A stretch of 64,000 nt of DNA from Phycisphaerales bacterium UBA5793 (GTDB lineage Bacteria; Planctomycetota; Phycisphaerae; Phycisphaerales; UBA5793), in the NCBI GenBank assembly GCA_002418285.1, contig DIDT01000066.1:124001-188000 (forward strand). Direction: 5' to 3'. The translations under genes and the position numbers were made by a program. Positions within the stretch are counted from its first letter, which is position 1. Each line of letters begins with the position of its first letter. Under the pieces are notes generated by a model. It was not told the DNA's origin, searched no databases, and worked only from the letters and a program-made list of their open reading frames with translations. Below, piece by piece: positions 45,739 to 53,983 of the stretch.

Positions 45739-46443
45739 ATGCCTACACCTCATCAAAAGCCGCGGCGTCATGGGACTTCACTCATCGAACTGCTGATCGT
45801 GGTAGGCATTATGATTGCCTTGATTGCCATTGTCGGAAGCGCCATCACGGGCACCAGCGGACCGGGCGGATCAGGCAGTCCCGGTGGGACCGAAGGCGTC
45901 AAAGACCGCATGGAGCGGCAAATCCAGCAGATCGATCTGCACAATGTCTACGTTGGCTTCTTCGCCTTCGGCTCCGACCACAATGGCAACTACCCGTCAA
46001 CAAAAAACAGCAGCGGAACGATGTCGTCGGACACGACGCACGAAGTCTTCGCCACCCTGATCGACTACGGCTCCATTGTACCCCAGCAGCTCGTCAGCCC
46101 AAATGAGATGGATGTCGACAGCATTCACGTTGGTTCGCCGGACTCCTTTAGCGCCAACAACACGAGCTACGCGCTGGAAGACTACGACGCTGACAACTGG
46201 CTTCGCTACCGGCACTGGAACGACTCAGCCGGCTACCAGTACGTCCTCATGTCCGACCGGTGGTACGATGATCGCGTCGTACCCGACTACCACTCCGTCA
46301 ATGGCGACTGGTGGCACGTCCTCATGGGCGACGGCTCGACCAAGATCGCCCGCAACTCGCCAAACAAGCCCGATACGGCCGATGATCTGTTTCGTCGTGA
46401 TTCTTCATTCGGTGAATACGACGCACTCATGGTGCATGATTGA
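45739..46443 (+). CDS. Prepilin-like protein (class III signal)
   Basis: 234 aa. A basic leader (MPTPHQKPRRHG) is followed by the prepilin helix TSLIELLIVVGIMIALIAIV with Glu at +5; cleavage is expected after G12. The globular domain is unusually rich in Asp, Tyr, Trp and Ser (DYDADNWLRYRHWND, YHSVNGDWWHVLMGD), a composition common in planctomycetal pseudopilins with a C-terminal H-X9-DG-like domain (here WHVLMGDGSTKIA). It probably needs a T2SS/type IV pilus machine encoded elsewhere. Its promoter is adjacent to the start codon. It stands alone. Confidence 0.82.
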   Translation: MPTPHQKPRRHGTSLIELLIVVGIMIALIAIVGSAITGTSGPGGSGSPGGTEGVKDRMERQIQQIDLHNVYVGFFAFGSDHNGNYPSTKNSSGTMSSDTTHEVFATLIDYGSIVPQQLVSPNEMDVDSIHVGSPDSFSANNTSYALEDYDADNWLRYRHWNDSAGYQYVLMSDRWYDDRVVPDYHSVNGDWWHVLMGDGSTKIARNSPNKPDTADDLFRRDSSFGEYDALMVHD

Positions 46444-46481
46444 ATCCGCCGTAAGTCCCTGGGATCGGCGTCTTCCGCGCC

Positions 46482-46502
46482 ATTGATTGTGTACAAATCA
46501 AT
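46482..46502 (+). terminator. Hairpin after the prepilin-like gene
   Basis: 7-bp stem (46482-46488 with 46496-46502), 7-nt loop, about 40 bp after the stop codon. It has no T run, so terminator status is weak. Confidence 0.3.
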
Positions 46503-46563
46503 TCGTCACTGCCGATGAGTTCATTCAAGCGGCCGGATTGGCTGCAGATGAGGGATGATTCGA

Positions 46564-47190
46564 ATGCCCACGTTGACAGAGTCCCAGATCGACAGCCCCG
46601 TGGACGTCGGTTCGCTAGATGGGGAATCGCTCGACCTGTCGGAGACGGCCAAGGTGGATGACATGCTTGCGGCGAGGGTCGAAGCGGTTCTGCTCACCTC
46701 GGATAAGCCCCTCTCGCTGCGACGAATCGCCGAGGCGATAGTGGCCGCAGACGGAACAAACACACAAGAATCCTCCGTGGAAGAGGCCGTGGCCCGGCTC
46801 AACGAACAGTACGACCAGAGCGGCCGATCGTTTCGCATTGAGCGCGTTGCCGGTGGACTGCGAATGATGACTCGGCCGGAGTTCGGCACGCTGGTTTCGG
46901 CATCGATGAAGGCGCGGGATGCCGGGCGTCTCAGCCAGGCCGGCCTCGAAACACTTGCCATCGTCGCCTACCGCCAACCCATTACCCGCGCGGATATCGA
47001 AGCGATTCGCGGTGTGGCGTGTGGGGACGTCCTCCGAGGCCTGCTCGAGCGGCGCCTCATCAAGATCGTCGGTCGGGCTGAAGAACTCGGTCGCCCGATG
47101 CTCTACGGCACCGGTCGCGAGTTCCTCGAGGCCTTCGGGTTGGCTTCGCTCAAGGATCTGCCCAACTCGCGCGAACTTCGCCAGCCCTAG
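46564..47190 (+). CDS. scpB: Segregation and condensation protein B
   Basis: 208 aa from the second possible ATG, which has GAGGG at a normal distance. Two winged-helix domains: about residues 30-100 (VEAVLLTSDKPLSLRRIAEAI, FRIERVAGGLRMMTRPEFG) and 105-200 (RLSQAGLETLAIVAYRQPITRADIEAIRGV, LLERRLIKIVGRAEELGRPMLYGTGREFLEAFGL). These are the strongest family signatures of ScpB, which with ScpA and SMC forms the chromosome condensation complex. scpA is not adjacent. A ~25-residue acidic N-terminus is extra. Confidence 0.93.
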   Translation: MPTLTESQIDSPVDVGSLDGESLDLSETAKVDDMLAARVEAVLLTSDKPLSLRRIAEAIVAADGTNTQESSVEEAVARLNEQYDQSGRSFRIERVAGGLRMMTRPEFGTLVSASMKARDAGRLSQAGLETLAIVAYRQPITRADIEAIRGVACGDVLRGLLERRLIKIVGRAEELGRPMLYGTGREFLEAFGLASLKDLPNSRELRQP

Positions 47191-47296
47191 GCGTCCGGCC
47201 TCGGATGCACTCCGAGCGGCGCCGGGGACCTGAATGGGCGATTGAGGCCCCTACACTTCGGATTGCACCGACCCGTCAGGAGGCCCGCATCGTCCG

Positions 47297-48784
47297 ATGC
47301 CCAAAGCCACGACCGCCAGAACCGTCATCCGCGGCGGAACGATCCATACCGCCACTCATTCGTTTCGAAGCGACATCGCCATCGTCGATGAAAAGATCGA
47401 TGCCGTCGGCGTGGCCCTGCCCGTCGATCCCCAGACCCGAGTCATCGAGGCGGGGGGGATGGATATCCTGCCGGGGTGCATTGACGTTCACGTCCACCTC
47501 GCACTGCCATTCTGTGGCACCGTTTCCTGTGATGACTTTGAGTCCGGAAGCGTGGCGGCTGCCAGCGGCTGCGTGACGACTGTCATCGACTTCGCCATTC
47601 CAGGCGACAAACAGTCCCTGCTCGAAGCCCACGAAACCTGGCGGGCCAAAGCCGATGGCATCTCCGGAGTCGACTACACCTGGCACATGGCACTGACCGG
47701 CCGCCGCCACATCGCGGAAATCCCGGCCATGGTCGACTTGGGTCTTCCCACCTTCAAAGAGTTCATGATCTATGAATCGGAAGGCTGGAACAGCGATGAC
47801 GCGATGATGTACGCCACCCTTCAGGAGGTGCGCGAGCACGGCGGGATGCTGCTCGTCCACGCCGAGTCCAGCCGGGTGCTCGACCTGCTCATCGAACGGC
47901 ACCACACGCCAGCGCAGATGCGAAAGTTCGGCGCCCTGCTCCATCCAATGACCCGTCCCAATTTCGTGGAGGCGGAAGCGATCGAACGGGCAATCCACTG
48001 GGCCAGCGTTACCGGCGGCACACTTTACATTGTCCATATGTCCACCGCCGAAGGCGTCGAACTCGTCCGCAGGGCTCGCAGGCGAGGCATTTCCGTCTGG
48101 GCGGAAACGTGTACGCAGTATCTCACGCTGGATGACAGTGTCTTTGAACGTGAAGATGGCCACTTGTTCGCCTGCTGCCCACAAGTAAAGAAACAGCGCG
48201 ACATCGACCGACTCTGGCAAGCGCTGGCGCGAGGCGGCGATGATGTCTGCATCATCTCAACGGATACCTGCAGTTTCACCCGCGAGCAGAAAGGCATGTG
48301 GTGGGTGGACGCCGAAGCGAAGCGCCGAAAGAAAGAGGGCGAAGAAGATGCCCAGGCCAGTCAGCGCGAAGGCTATGGCGACTGGACCAGAATACCGATG
48401 GGTCTGCCCGGTCTCGAAACGATGGTGCCGCTTGTCTATTCGCTGGGTGTCAAGCCCGGGCGCATCTCACTGAATCGACTCGTCGAATTGTGCAGCACAA
48501 ACCCGGCGCGAATGATGGGAATGGGAAATCGTAAGGGTCACATCGCTCCAGGATTCGACGCCGACATCGCCATCATTGATCCGAGCCGCACGAAGGAGAT
48601 CGACTGGAAACAGATGCGCAGCCGCTGCGATTGGTCGCCCTACGAAGGCATGAAACTCGGCGGATTCGCCCGGACCACGCTGCTGCGCGGCACGGTGATC
48701 GTCGACGGATACAAGTACGTCGGCAAGAAGGGCCAGGGGCGGTTCATCGAACGTCATGGCCCCGGCTCGCTCATGCCCGTATGA
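47297..48784 (+). CDS. Dihydropyrimidinase / D-hydantoinase family amidohydrolase
   Basis: 495 aa. The metal motif HVH is in GCIDVHVHLALPFCGT, the carboxylated Lys in PTFKEFMIYE, and further His in MLLVHAES and YIVHMSTAEG; the Asp is in IISTDTC. The C-terminal part (TNPARMMGMGNRKGHIAPGFDADIAIID) closes the amidohydrolase barrel. It hydrolyses cyclic amides such as dihydropyrimidines or hydantoins in the cytoplasm. The length is standard. The next gene, map, begins 10 bp after its stop, so they are likely co-transcribed, an unusual partner for map. Confidence 0.9.
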   Translation: MPKATTARTVIRGGTIHTATHSFRSDIAIVDEKIDAVGVALPVDPQTRVIEAGGMDILPGCIDVHVHLALPFCGTVSCDDFESGSVAAASGCVTTVIDFAIPGDKQSLLEAHETWRAKADGISGVDYTWHMALTGRRHIAEIPAMVDLGLPTFKEFMIYESEGWNSDDAMMYATLQEVREHGGMLLVHAESSRVLDLLIERHHTPAQMRKFGALLHPMTRPNFVEAEAIERAIHWASVTGGTLYIVHMSTAEGVELVRRARRRGISVWAETCTQYLTLDDSVFEREDGHLFACCPQVKKQRDIDRLWQALARGGDDVCIISTDTCSFTREQKGMWWVDAEAKRRKKEGEEDAQASQREGYGDWTRIPMGLPGLETMVPLVYSLGVKPGRISLNRLVELCSTNPARMMGMGNRKGHIAPGFDADIAIIDPSRTKEIDWKQMRSRCDWSPYEGMKLGGFARTTLLRGTVIVDGYKYVGKKGQGRFIERHGPGSLMPV

Positions 48785-48794
48785 ACAAAACGGC

Positions 48795-49586
48795 ATGAAA
48801 CAGAACCGCGACACCATCATCCTCAAGAGCAGTGCCGAGATCGAGCGCATGCGCGCCGCCGGTCGCGTGGTTGCTGCAACGCTCGAAGCGTGCGCGAAAG
48901 CATGCGTCCCAGGCGTCACAACTCGGCAGCTCGACGATATCGCCTACGAGACCTTTACCGCACTGGGAGCGACGGGACTCTTCTACGGCTATCCAGACTA
49001 CCAGCCGGGCAACGGCTACCCCAGACACACCTGTATCTCCGTCAATGAGGAAATAGTCCACGGCATCCCGGGTGATCGAATCATCCGTGAGGGCGATCTC
49101 GTCTCCGTCGATTGCGGCGTCAAACTCGATGGCTGGTGTGGCGACAGCGCCCGCTCCATTCTCGTCGGGGCCGTTGTGCCCGAGACCCGCCGCCTCGTCG
49201 AGGCCACCAAACGCACGCTCGATGATGCCATTCTCGCCTTGCGGCCCGGAAGGCGCTGGAGCGAAATCGGCGGCCTGATGCAGGACTATGCCGAATCCGA
49301 GGGGCTTGGGATCATTCGTGAGTATGTCGGGCATGGCATCGGTCGCGCCATGCACGAGGCACCCAAAGTGCCGAATTACCGCGTCAAACCAGGAAGCCCC
49401 GAGGACTTCCTCCTCCGCCCCGGCCTGGTCATTGCGATTGAGCCCATGCTCACGCTGGGCAAGGGCCAGACCGTCACGCTCCGCGATGGGTGGACCGTGG
49501 TCACCCGCGATCGTCAGCCCGCCGCTCACCAGGAGCACACCGTCGCGATTACCGCCGACGGAGCGGATATCCTGACACTGCCCTGA
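48795..49586 (+). CDS. map: Type I methionine aminopeptidase
   Basis: 263 aa from ATG at 48795. Metal ligands are all present: Asp in VDCGVKLDG and CGDSARS, His in VGHGIGRAMHE, Glu in AIEPML and in HQEHTVAIT. It removes the N-terminal Met from new proteins. It is placed just before infA, rpmJ and rpsM, the usual position of map in ribosomal clusters, although secY and adk are not upstream here. Confidence 0.95.
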   Translation: MKQNRDTIILKSSAEIERMRAAGRVVAATLEACAKACVPGVTTRQLDDIAYETFTALGATGLFYGYPDYQPGNGYPRHTCISVNEEIVHGIPGDRIIREGDLVSVDCGVKLDGWCGDSARSILVGAVVPETRRLVEATKRTLDDAILALRPGRRWSEIGGLMQDYAESEGLGIIREYVGHGIGRAMHEAPKVPNYRVKPGSPEDFLLRPGLVIAIEPMLTLGKGQTVTLRDGWTVVTRDRQPAAHQEHTVAITADGADILTLP

Positions 49587-49650
49587 CGCACCCCAAGCCG
49601 CTGAGAATCAAGGGTTTTGGCCCGGCTGGTCCCGATGAACGGGGATGGGC

Positions 49651-49656
49651 TACAAT
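49651..49656 (+). promoter_or_regulatory. infA: -10-like hexamer TACAAT before infA
   Basis: TACAAT preceded by GGGC, giving a near-consensus -10. It implies a leader of about 55 nt before infA. No strong -35 is visible at 17 bp. Confidence 0.4.
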
Positions 49657-49678
49657 CGCGTTCCGAATTTTGAGGATT

Positions 49679-49704
49679 GGCAAAGTGGGAAGTCCCACCT
49701 TGCC
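49679..49704 (+). promoter_or_regulatory. infA: Leader hairpin before infA
   Basis: GGCAA-A-GTGGGA pairs with TCCCAC-C-TTGCC: 11 pairs with one internal mismatch and a very short loop. It ends 11 nt before the infA ATG and so covers the region where ribosomes would bind. It may control initiation factor synthesis. Confidence 0.5.
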
Positions 49705-49715
49705 GCGGAGTACGT

Positions 49716-49931
49716 ATGGCGAAAGATGAAAAAATAGTTCTCCAGGCTGAGGTGGTTGACGCGATGCCGAACGCGATGTTCAAGGTTCGGCTCGAAAACG
49801 GCCACGAGATCCTCGCCTACGTCTCCGGAAAGATGCGCAAGTTCTTTATTCGCATTCTGCCCGGTGACCAGGTGTCGGTCGAACTCAGCCCCTACGACCT
49901 CACGCGGGGACGCATCACTTACCGCTACTGA
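49716..49931 (+). CDS. infA: Translation initiation factor IF-1
   Basis: 71 aa, the standard length. Sequence MAKDEKIVLQAEVVDAMPN and the S1/OB-fold core (NGHEILAYVSGKMRKFFIRILPGD, LTRGRITYRY) match IF-1. It binds the ribosomal A site with IF-2 and IF-3. An upstream in-frame ATG at 49677 falls inside the leader hairpin and is rejected. It is followed by rpmJ after 95 bp. Confidence 0.96.
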   Translation: MAKDEKIVLQAEVVDAMPNAMFKVRLENGHEILAYVSGKMRKFFIRILPGDQVSVELSPYDLTRGRITYRY

Positions 49932-50026
49932 GGATCAGATTCAGATCGGCTTGGCCTCCGCGGGGACAAGGCTATCATTGAGTTCGCGAAACGACCGGCG
50001 AAATGCCGGGCTGAAGGGATTGTGTC

Positions 50027-50143
50027 ATGAAAGTCAAATCGAGTGTCAAGCGCCGCACGCTGGACTGCCAGATCGTACGCCGCCGCGGCAAGCTGTATGT
50101 GATCAACAAGAAGAACCCGCGGATGAAGCAGCGCCAGGGTTGA
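50027..50143 (+). CDS. rpmJ: 50S ribosomal protein L36, zinc-less form
   Basis: 38 aa: begins MKVKSSVKRRTLDCQIVRRR and ends NPRMKQRQG. L36 usually holds zinc through three Cys and one His; only one Cys (residue 14) remains and the final His is Met, so this is the C- (zinc-free) type. It lies between infA and rpsM as in most bacteria. Confidence 0.93.
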   Translation: MKVKSSVKRRTLDCQIVRRRGKLYVINKKNPRMKQRQG

Positions 50144-50157
50144 GGTAGCCGAGTTCG

Positions 50158-50175
50158 CTCCGCCGGATGGCGGAG
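50158..50175 (+). promoter_or_regulatory. Hairpin between rpmJ and rpsM
   Basis: CTCCGCC-GGAT-GGCGGAG, a 7-bp perfect stem ending 18 nt before the rpsM ATG. It could be an mRNA stability or autoregulation element. Confidence 0.4.
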
Positions 50176-50193
50176 ATCGTTGAGGAATGTGAC

Positions 50194-50571
50194 ATGCCAC
50201 GTATCGCTGGTGTTGATATCCCGGACAACAAGCCGATCCGCTACGCGCTTCGGTACATCTATGGCATCGGCCCCAAGTTCGCCGACGACATCCTCGCGGA
50301 GGCGACCATTGACCCGACCAAGCGGGCCAAGGATCTGTCCGGCGAAGAGGCCAGCCGCATCAACAGCATCATCGACTCGAGTTACCTCGTCGAAGGCACG
50401 CTGCGTCGCCAGGTGTCGCAGAATATTCAGCGTCTGCGCGACATTCGCTGCTATCGCGGCGAGCGCCACCGTCGTGGCCTGCCCGTTCGCGGCCAGCGCA
50501 CGCGCACCAACGCCCGCACCCGCAAGGGGCGCAAGAAGACTGTCGCAGGAAAGAAGAGCATCAAGGCCTAA
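50194..50571 (+). CDS. rpsM: 30S ribosomal protein S13
   Basis: 125 aa: starts MPRIAGVDIPDNKPIRYALR, has the helix-turn-helix (YIYGIGPKFADDIL) and the C-terminal RGERHRRGLPVRGQRTRTNARTRKG tail that contacts the P site and S19 (given here in part form). Normal length. A start nine codons earlier would run through the hairpin and is not used by the family. It is in the conserved order rpmJ-rpsM-rpsK. Confidence 0.97.
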   Translation: MPRIAGVDIPDNKPIRYALRYIYGIGPKFADDILAEATIDPTKRAKDLSGEEASRINSIIDSSYLVEGTLRRQVSQNIQRLRDIRCYRGERHRRGLPVRGQRTRTNARTRKGRKKTVAGKKSIKA

Positions 50572-50694
50572 AACGCCTTGTGACAACAACTCAAACGCGC
50601 TCCGATCCCCTCACGGCCGAGGCCGGAGCGCATCAGCCAGTTGCCTGCCGCCACGCGCGGAAAAGGCAACGCCAGGAACTGAAAGGGCTCATCC

Positions 50695-51072
50695 ATGGCC
50701 AAGAAGACCGCCAAGGTCCGCAAGAACGTCATCCGGGGCATCGCGCATATCCGCGCGACGTTCAACAACACCCAGATCACGATCACCGATGTCAACGGCG
50801 AAACCATCGCCTGGGACTCGGCCGGCACGGTCGGCTTTAAGGGCGCTCGCAAGAGCACGCCCTTCGCCGCGACCCGCGCTGCTGAATCAGCGGCCTCGAA
50901 GGCCCGCAAAGTCGGCATGAAGGAAATCGAAATCCGCGTCAAAGGACCGGGCGGCGGACGCGAGTCGGCCGTCACCGCCCTCTCGCACTCCGGACTGAAA
51001 GTAACGGCGATCGAGGATCACACGCCGGTGCCGCACAACGGCTGCCGCCCGCCCAAGAAGCGCCGCGTCTAA
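50695..51072 (+). CDS. rpsK: 30S ribosomal protein S11
   Basis: 125 aa. GIAHIRATFNNTQITITDVNG, then GARKSTPFAATRAAE, VKGPGGGRESAV and the C-terminal DHTPVPHNGCRPPKKRRV are all diagnostic. It forms the platform of the small subunit with S6 and S18. The usual next gene, rpsD, is missing; a 155-bp gap leads directly to rpoA. Confidence 0.97.
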   Translation: MAKKTAKVRKNVIRGIAHIRATFNNTQITITDVNGETIAWDSAGTVGFKGARKSTPFAATRAAESAASKARKVGMKEIEIRVKGPGGGRESAVTALSHSGLKVTAIEDHTPVPHNGCRPPKKRRV

Positions 51073-51227
51073 TTCTTCGCTCGCCGCGGCCCAACAGCCC
51101 CGACGAGCCCTTGCATCTGATTGTCTGCTCCGCCGGTCTTAGCAGGAGCTTCACTTCGGGCAGAGGTGAATGTCTCCGATCAGCCGACGGATTCCCTACA
51201 ACGGGATCTGCCCAAGGAACGAAGATC

Positions 51228-52250
51228 ATGAGCACCAGACGTGTACGTTGGAGAGGGCTTGAACTGCCCGGTCGTGTGATCCAGGACGCCGCGATGGCCA
51301 GTCCCACGTTCGGCCGTTTCTCTGTCGAACCATTCGAGCGCGGATTCGGCACCACCGTCGGCAACAGCCTGCGCCGCATCCTGCTCTCGAGCATCGAGGG
51401 ATCGGCAGTCAGCAGCGTAAAGATCGTCGGAGCCGAGCACGAGTTCTCGACACTCAAGGGGGTCCTCGAGGATGTCACCGACATCATCCTCAACGTGAAG
51501 AACCTCGTCGTCGAACTCGAAGGCGACGAGCCCAAGACGATGAGCCTCGCGGCCACTGGCCCGGGCGAAGTCACCGCCGACCTCATCGAGGCCGATGCGG
51601 CGATCACCATCCACAACAAGAACCTCGTCATCGCGACCCTCACCGAAGAAGTTGATTTCGAAATGCACTTCGTCGTCTCCAAGGGACGCGGCTACGTCCC
51701 CGCCGCCGAGCAGTATGAGGCGATGGAGGAACAGGAGATCGGCGTCATCCCCCTCGACGCGATCTACTCGCCCGTCCGCCGCGTGCGATACAAGGTCGAA
51801 GACACCCGTGTCGGCCAAAAGACCAACTACGACAAACTCGTCATCGAAGTCTGGACGAACGGCACGGTGGGTCCGGAGACGTCGCTCGTCGAAGCGGCCA
51901 AGATCCTCCGCAAGCACCTCAACCCCTTCGTGCAGTACAACGAGATCGGCACGATCCGCGTTTCGCCTGAAGCGTCGGCAGCTGCAGGTGTTGAAGAAAA
52001 ACTGCTCCGCAAGCTGCGCATGCCCATCAACGAACTCGACCTCTCCGTTCGCGCAAGCAACTGCCTCGAGGCGGCCCGCATTCGCACGGTGGCGGAATTG
52101 ATCAGCAAGGGCGAAAGCGACCTGCTCAAGGTGCGGTCCTTCGGCAAGACCTCGCTGCGTGAAGTGAAGAAGAAGCTCGAAGAAATGGAACTTTCCCTCG
52201 GAGCCGAACTGCCCGAGGGCTTTGACCTTGAAACGATGAGCGTGCGCTAA
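51228..52250 (+). CDS. rpoA: DNA-directed RNA polymerase alpha subunit
   Basis: 340 aa. N-terminal assembly domain (FSVEPFERGFGTTVGNSLRRILLSSIEGSAV, in part), GIGVIPLDAIYSPVRRVRYKVEDTRVGQ-like region, and C-terminal domain (PINELDLSVRASNCLEAARIRTV, SFGKTSLREVKKKLEEM). It nucleates core polymerase assembly and contacts UP elements and activators. The N-terminus MSTRRVRWRGLELPGR is slightly longer than usual. The start is preceded by AAGGAACGA. Confidence 0.97.
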   Translation: MSTRRVRWRGLELPGRVIQDAAMASPTFGRFSVEPFERGFGTTVGNSLRRILLSSIEGSAVSSVKIVGAEHEFSTLKGVLEDVTDIILNVKNLVVELEGDEPKTMSLAATGPGEVTADLIEADAAITIHNKNLVIATLTEEVDFEMHFVVSKGRGYVPAAEQYEAMEEQEIGVIPLDAIYSPVRRVRYKVEDTRVGQKTNYDKLVIEVWTNGTVGPETSLVEAAKILRKHLNPFVQYNEIGTIRVSPEASAAAGVEEKLLRKLRMPINELDLSVRASNCLEAARIRTVAELISKGESDLLKVRSFGKTSLREVKKKLEEMELSLGAELPEGFDLETMSVR

Positions 52251-52286
52251 ATGGCGCCACGCCTCTTGACGAAGGAGTGACCGGTC

Positions 52287-52832
52287 ATGCGTCACCGTAT
52301 GTATGGAAGAAAGTTCTCGATGGACACGGAACATCGCCGCGCGATGTTCCGCAATCTGGCGGCCGGCTTCTTTGAGCACGGGCAGATCACCACGACCCTG
52401 CCCAAGGCCAAGGCCGTGCAACCCTTCGTCGAGAAGATCATCACGCTCGCCAAGCGCGGCGACCTGCACGCCCGACGGCGCACCATCCAACTGCTTCGCG
52501 ATCGCATCATGTGCGATGACGAAAGCAAGATCGAGCGCGACCGCTACGGCGAAGTGAGCAAGGGGCCCAAGCTGGTCCGGCACATCTTCGAAAACGTCGG
52601 GCCGCGCTACGCCGATCGCCAGGGTGGCTACACCCGCATCATCAAACTCGCCAAGAACCGCATCGGCGACGGGTCTCAGCTCGTCATGCTGCAACTGGTG
52701 GGCGATGAGCAGGGCCCGGAAATCGGCGGTCGCCGCTCCCCGCGTCGCGCGGCAAAGCAGCGCCGTCGCGACTTTGCCGGAAAGGTGCAGGCGAAAGCGC
52801 CCGCCGAACCAGCGGCTGCCACCGAAGGTTGA
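52287..52832 (+). CDS. rplQ: 50S ribosomal protein L17
   Basis: 181 aa. Core L17: MRHRMYGRKFSMDTEHRRAM, EHGQITTTLPKAKAVQPFVEKIITLAKRGDLHARR, and GGYTRIIKLAKNRIGDGSQLVMLQLV. The tail of about 55 residues (RRSPRRAAKQRRRDFAGKVQAKAPAEPAAATEG in part) is basic then Ala-rich, longer than in E. coli (127 aa). It ends the ribosomal operon; a GC-rich hairpin follows. Confidence 0.96.
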   Translation: MRHRMYGRKFSMDTEHRRAMFRNLAAGFFEHGQITTTLPKAKAVQPFVEKIITLAKRGDLHARRRTIQLLRDRIMCDDESKIERDRYGEVSKGPKLVRHIFENVGPRYADRQGGYTRIIKLAKNRIGDGSQLVMLQLVGDEQGPEIGGRRSPRRAAKQRRRDFAGKVQAKAPAEPAAATEG

Positions 52833-52902
52833 TCGCACCAGTCGTTGGCTAGCACCGACGATGCGTCGCCGTTGAACAACTGGGATCATTCGCAATCCGT
52901 GT

Positions 52903-52929
52903 CGGGCGGCGTCTTCACGACGCCGCCCG
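52903..52929 (+). terminator. Terminator-like hairpin between rplQ and pheS
   Basis: Perfect 11-bp GC-rich stem (52903-52913 with 52919-52929), 5-nt loop, then CTTGCTTATACT. It likely ends the rplQ transcript; it also overlaps the -35 region of pheS. Confidence 0.65.
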
Positions 52930-52935
52930 CTTGCT

Positions 52936-52941
52936 TATACT
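52936..52941 (+). promoter_or_regulatory. pheS: -10 hexamer TATACT before pheS
   Basis: TATACT lies 8 bp before the ATG at 52950; TTCACG 16 bp upstream is a possible -35. With no room for a leader, the mRNA should be leaderless. Confidence 0.55.
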
Positions 52942-52949
52942 CCCCTCCC

Positions 52950-53948
52950 ATGAGCGCCTTCCTCGACGAACTCAACGCCACTGAATCGCAGGCCCTCGCC
53001 GCACTGCGCGAGGTGGGCGATCCCGCTGCACTCGAGCAGTGGCGCCTCGCCTGGATCGGCCCCAAGGGTCGTCTCAAGGGCCTGCTTGGCTCGATGAAGG
53101 ACGTCGCTCCTGCTGATCGCCCGGCCGTCGGCAAGCGCATGAATGAGGTCAAGATCGCCCTCGAGGGTGCGTTCGAAGCCAGCAAGTCATCGATCGGAAC
53201 TGCCAGGCCCAAGGCCACCGGGCCGATGCTCGACGTGACCGAGCCGGGCCTCGACCTAACGATCGGTCGCAAACACGTCCTCACTCGCACCATCGATGAA
53301 CTCATCGAGATCTACGCACGCATGGGTTTCACCGTCGCAACCGGACCTGAAGTCGAGGATGAGTATCACAACTTCACGGCTCTGAACATCCCCGCCGACC
53401 ATCCGGCCCGCGATCCGCTTGACAACTTCTTCATCGACGGCAAACACTTACTGCGCACTCAGACGAGCACCGTGCAGATCCGCGCGATGGAGAATACGAA
53501 ACCCCCGCTGCGCATCGTCTCCTGCGGCCGCGTGTATCGCCCCGACGAAGTCGACGCGACGCATTCGTTCATGTTCCATCAGATCGAAGGGCTCTACGTC
53601 GACAAAAACGTGTCGATGGTCGATCTCAAGACCACGCTGCTCCAGTTCGCGCACGCCTACTTCGGCGCCGAGGCGGAAGTGAAACTCGTGCCGTCCTTCT
53701 TCCCCTTCACCGAGCCCAGCGCTGAGATGCACATCAAGATGAATGTGCGCGGCCAGTGGCGCTGGGTCGAACTGGGCGGCTGCGGCATGGTCGATCCCAA
53801 CGTATTCAAAGCCGTCGGCTATGACCCCGAAGTGTGGTCCGGCTTCGCCTTCGGCCTGGGCATCGAGCGCATCGCCATGCGCAAGTACGGCATCCCTGAC
53901 ATCCGCTGGCTGTATGAAAACGATTTGCGCTTCCTGACGAGTGTGTGA
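52950..53948 (+). CDS. pheS: Phenylalanine--tRNA ligase alpha subunit
   Basis: 332 aa, the usual size. N-terminal coiled coil (about 1-90), then the class II core: motif 1 near GFTVATGPEVEDEYHNFTAL, motif 2 LRIVSCGRVYRPDEVDATHS, FHQIEGLYVD, and motif 3 GFAFGLGIERIAMRKYGI. It charges tRNA-Phe as (alpha-beta)2. pheT is not in the window; here pheS is followed by converging small genes, so the two subunits are encoded apart or pheT is elsewhere. Confidence 0.96.
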   Translation: MSAFLDELNATESQALAALREVGDPAALEQWRLAWIGPKGRLKGLLGSMKDVAPADRPAVGKRMNEVKIALEGAFEASKSSIGTARPKATGPMLDVTEPGLDLTIGRKHVLTRTIDELIEIYARMGFTVATGPEVEDEYHNFTALNIPADHPARDPLDNFFIDGKHLLRTQTSTVQIRAMENTKPPLRIVSCGRVYRPDEVDATHSFMFHQIEGLYVDKNVSMVDLKTTLLQFAHAYFGAEAEVKLVPSFFPFTEPSAEMHIKMNVRGQWRWVELGGCGMVDPNVFKAVGYDPEVWSGFAFGLGIERIAMRKYGIPDIRWLYENDLRFLTSV

Positions 53949-53983
53949 TTCGTTCACCCGCAGCACCGGCTCCATCAGACCAA

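Noticed and set aside
51180..52895. 571-codon open frame on the minus strand opposite rpoA and rplQ
   Set aside because: It is the antisense of two certain genes; GC-rich third positions keep the opposite frame open. No family motif is seen in it.
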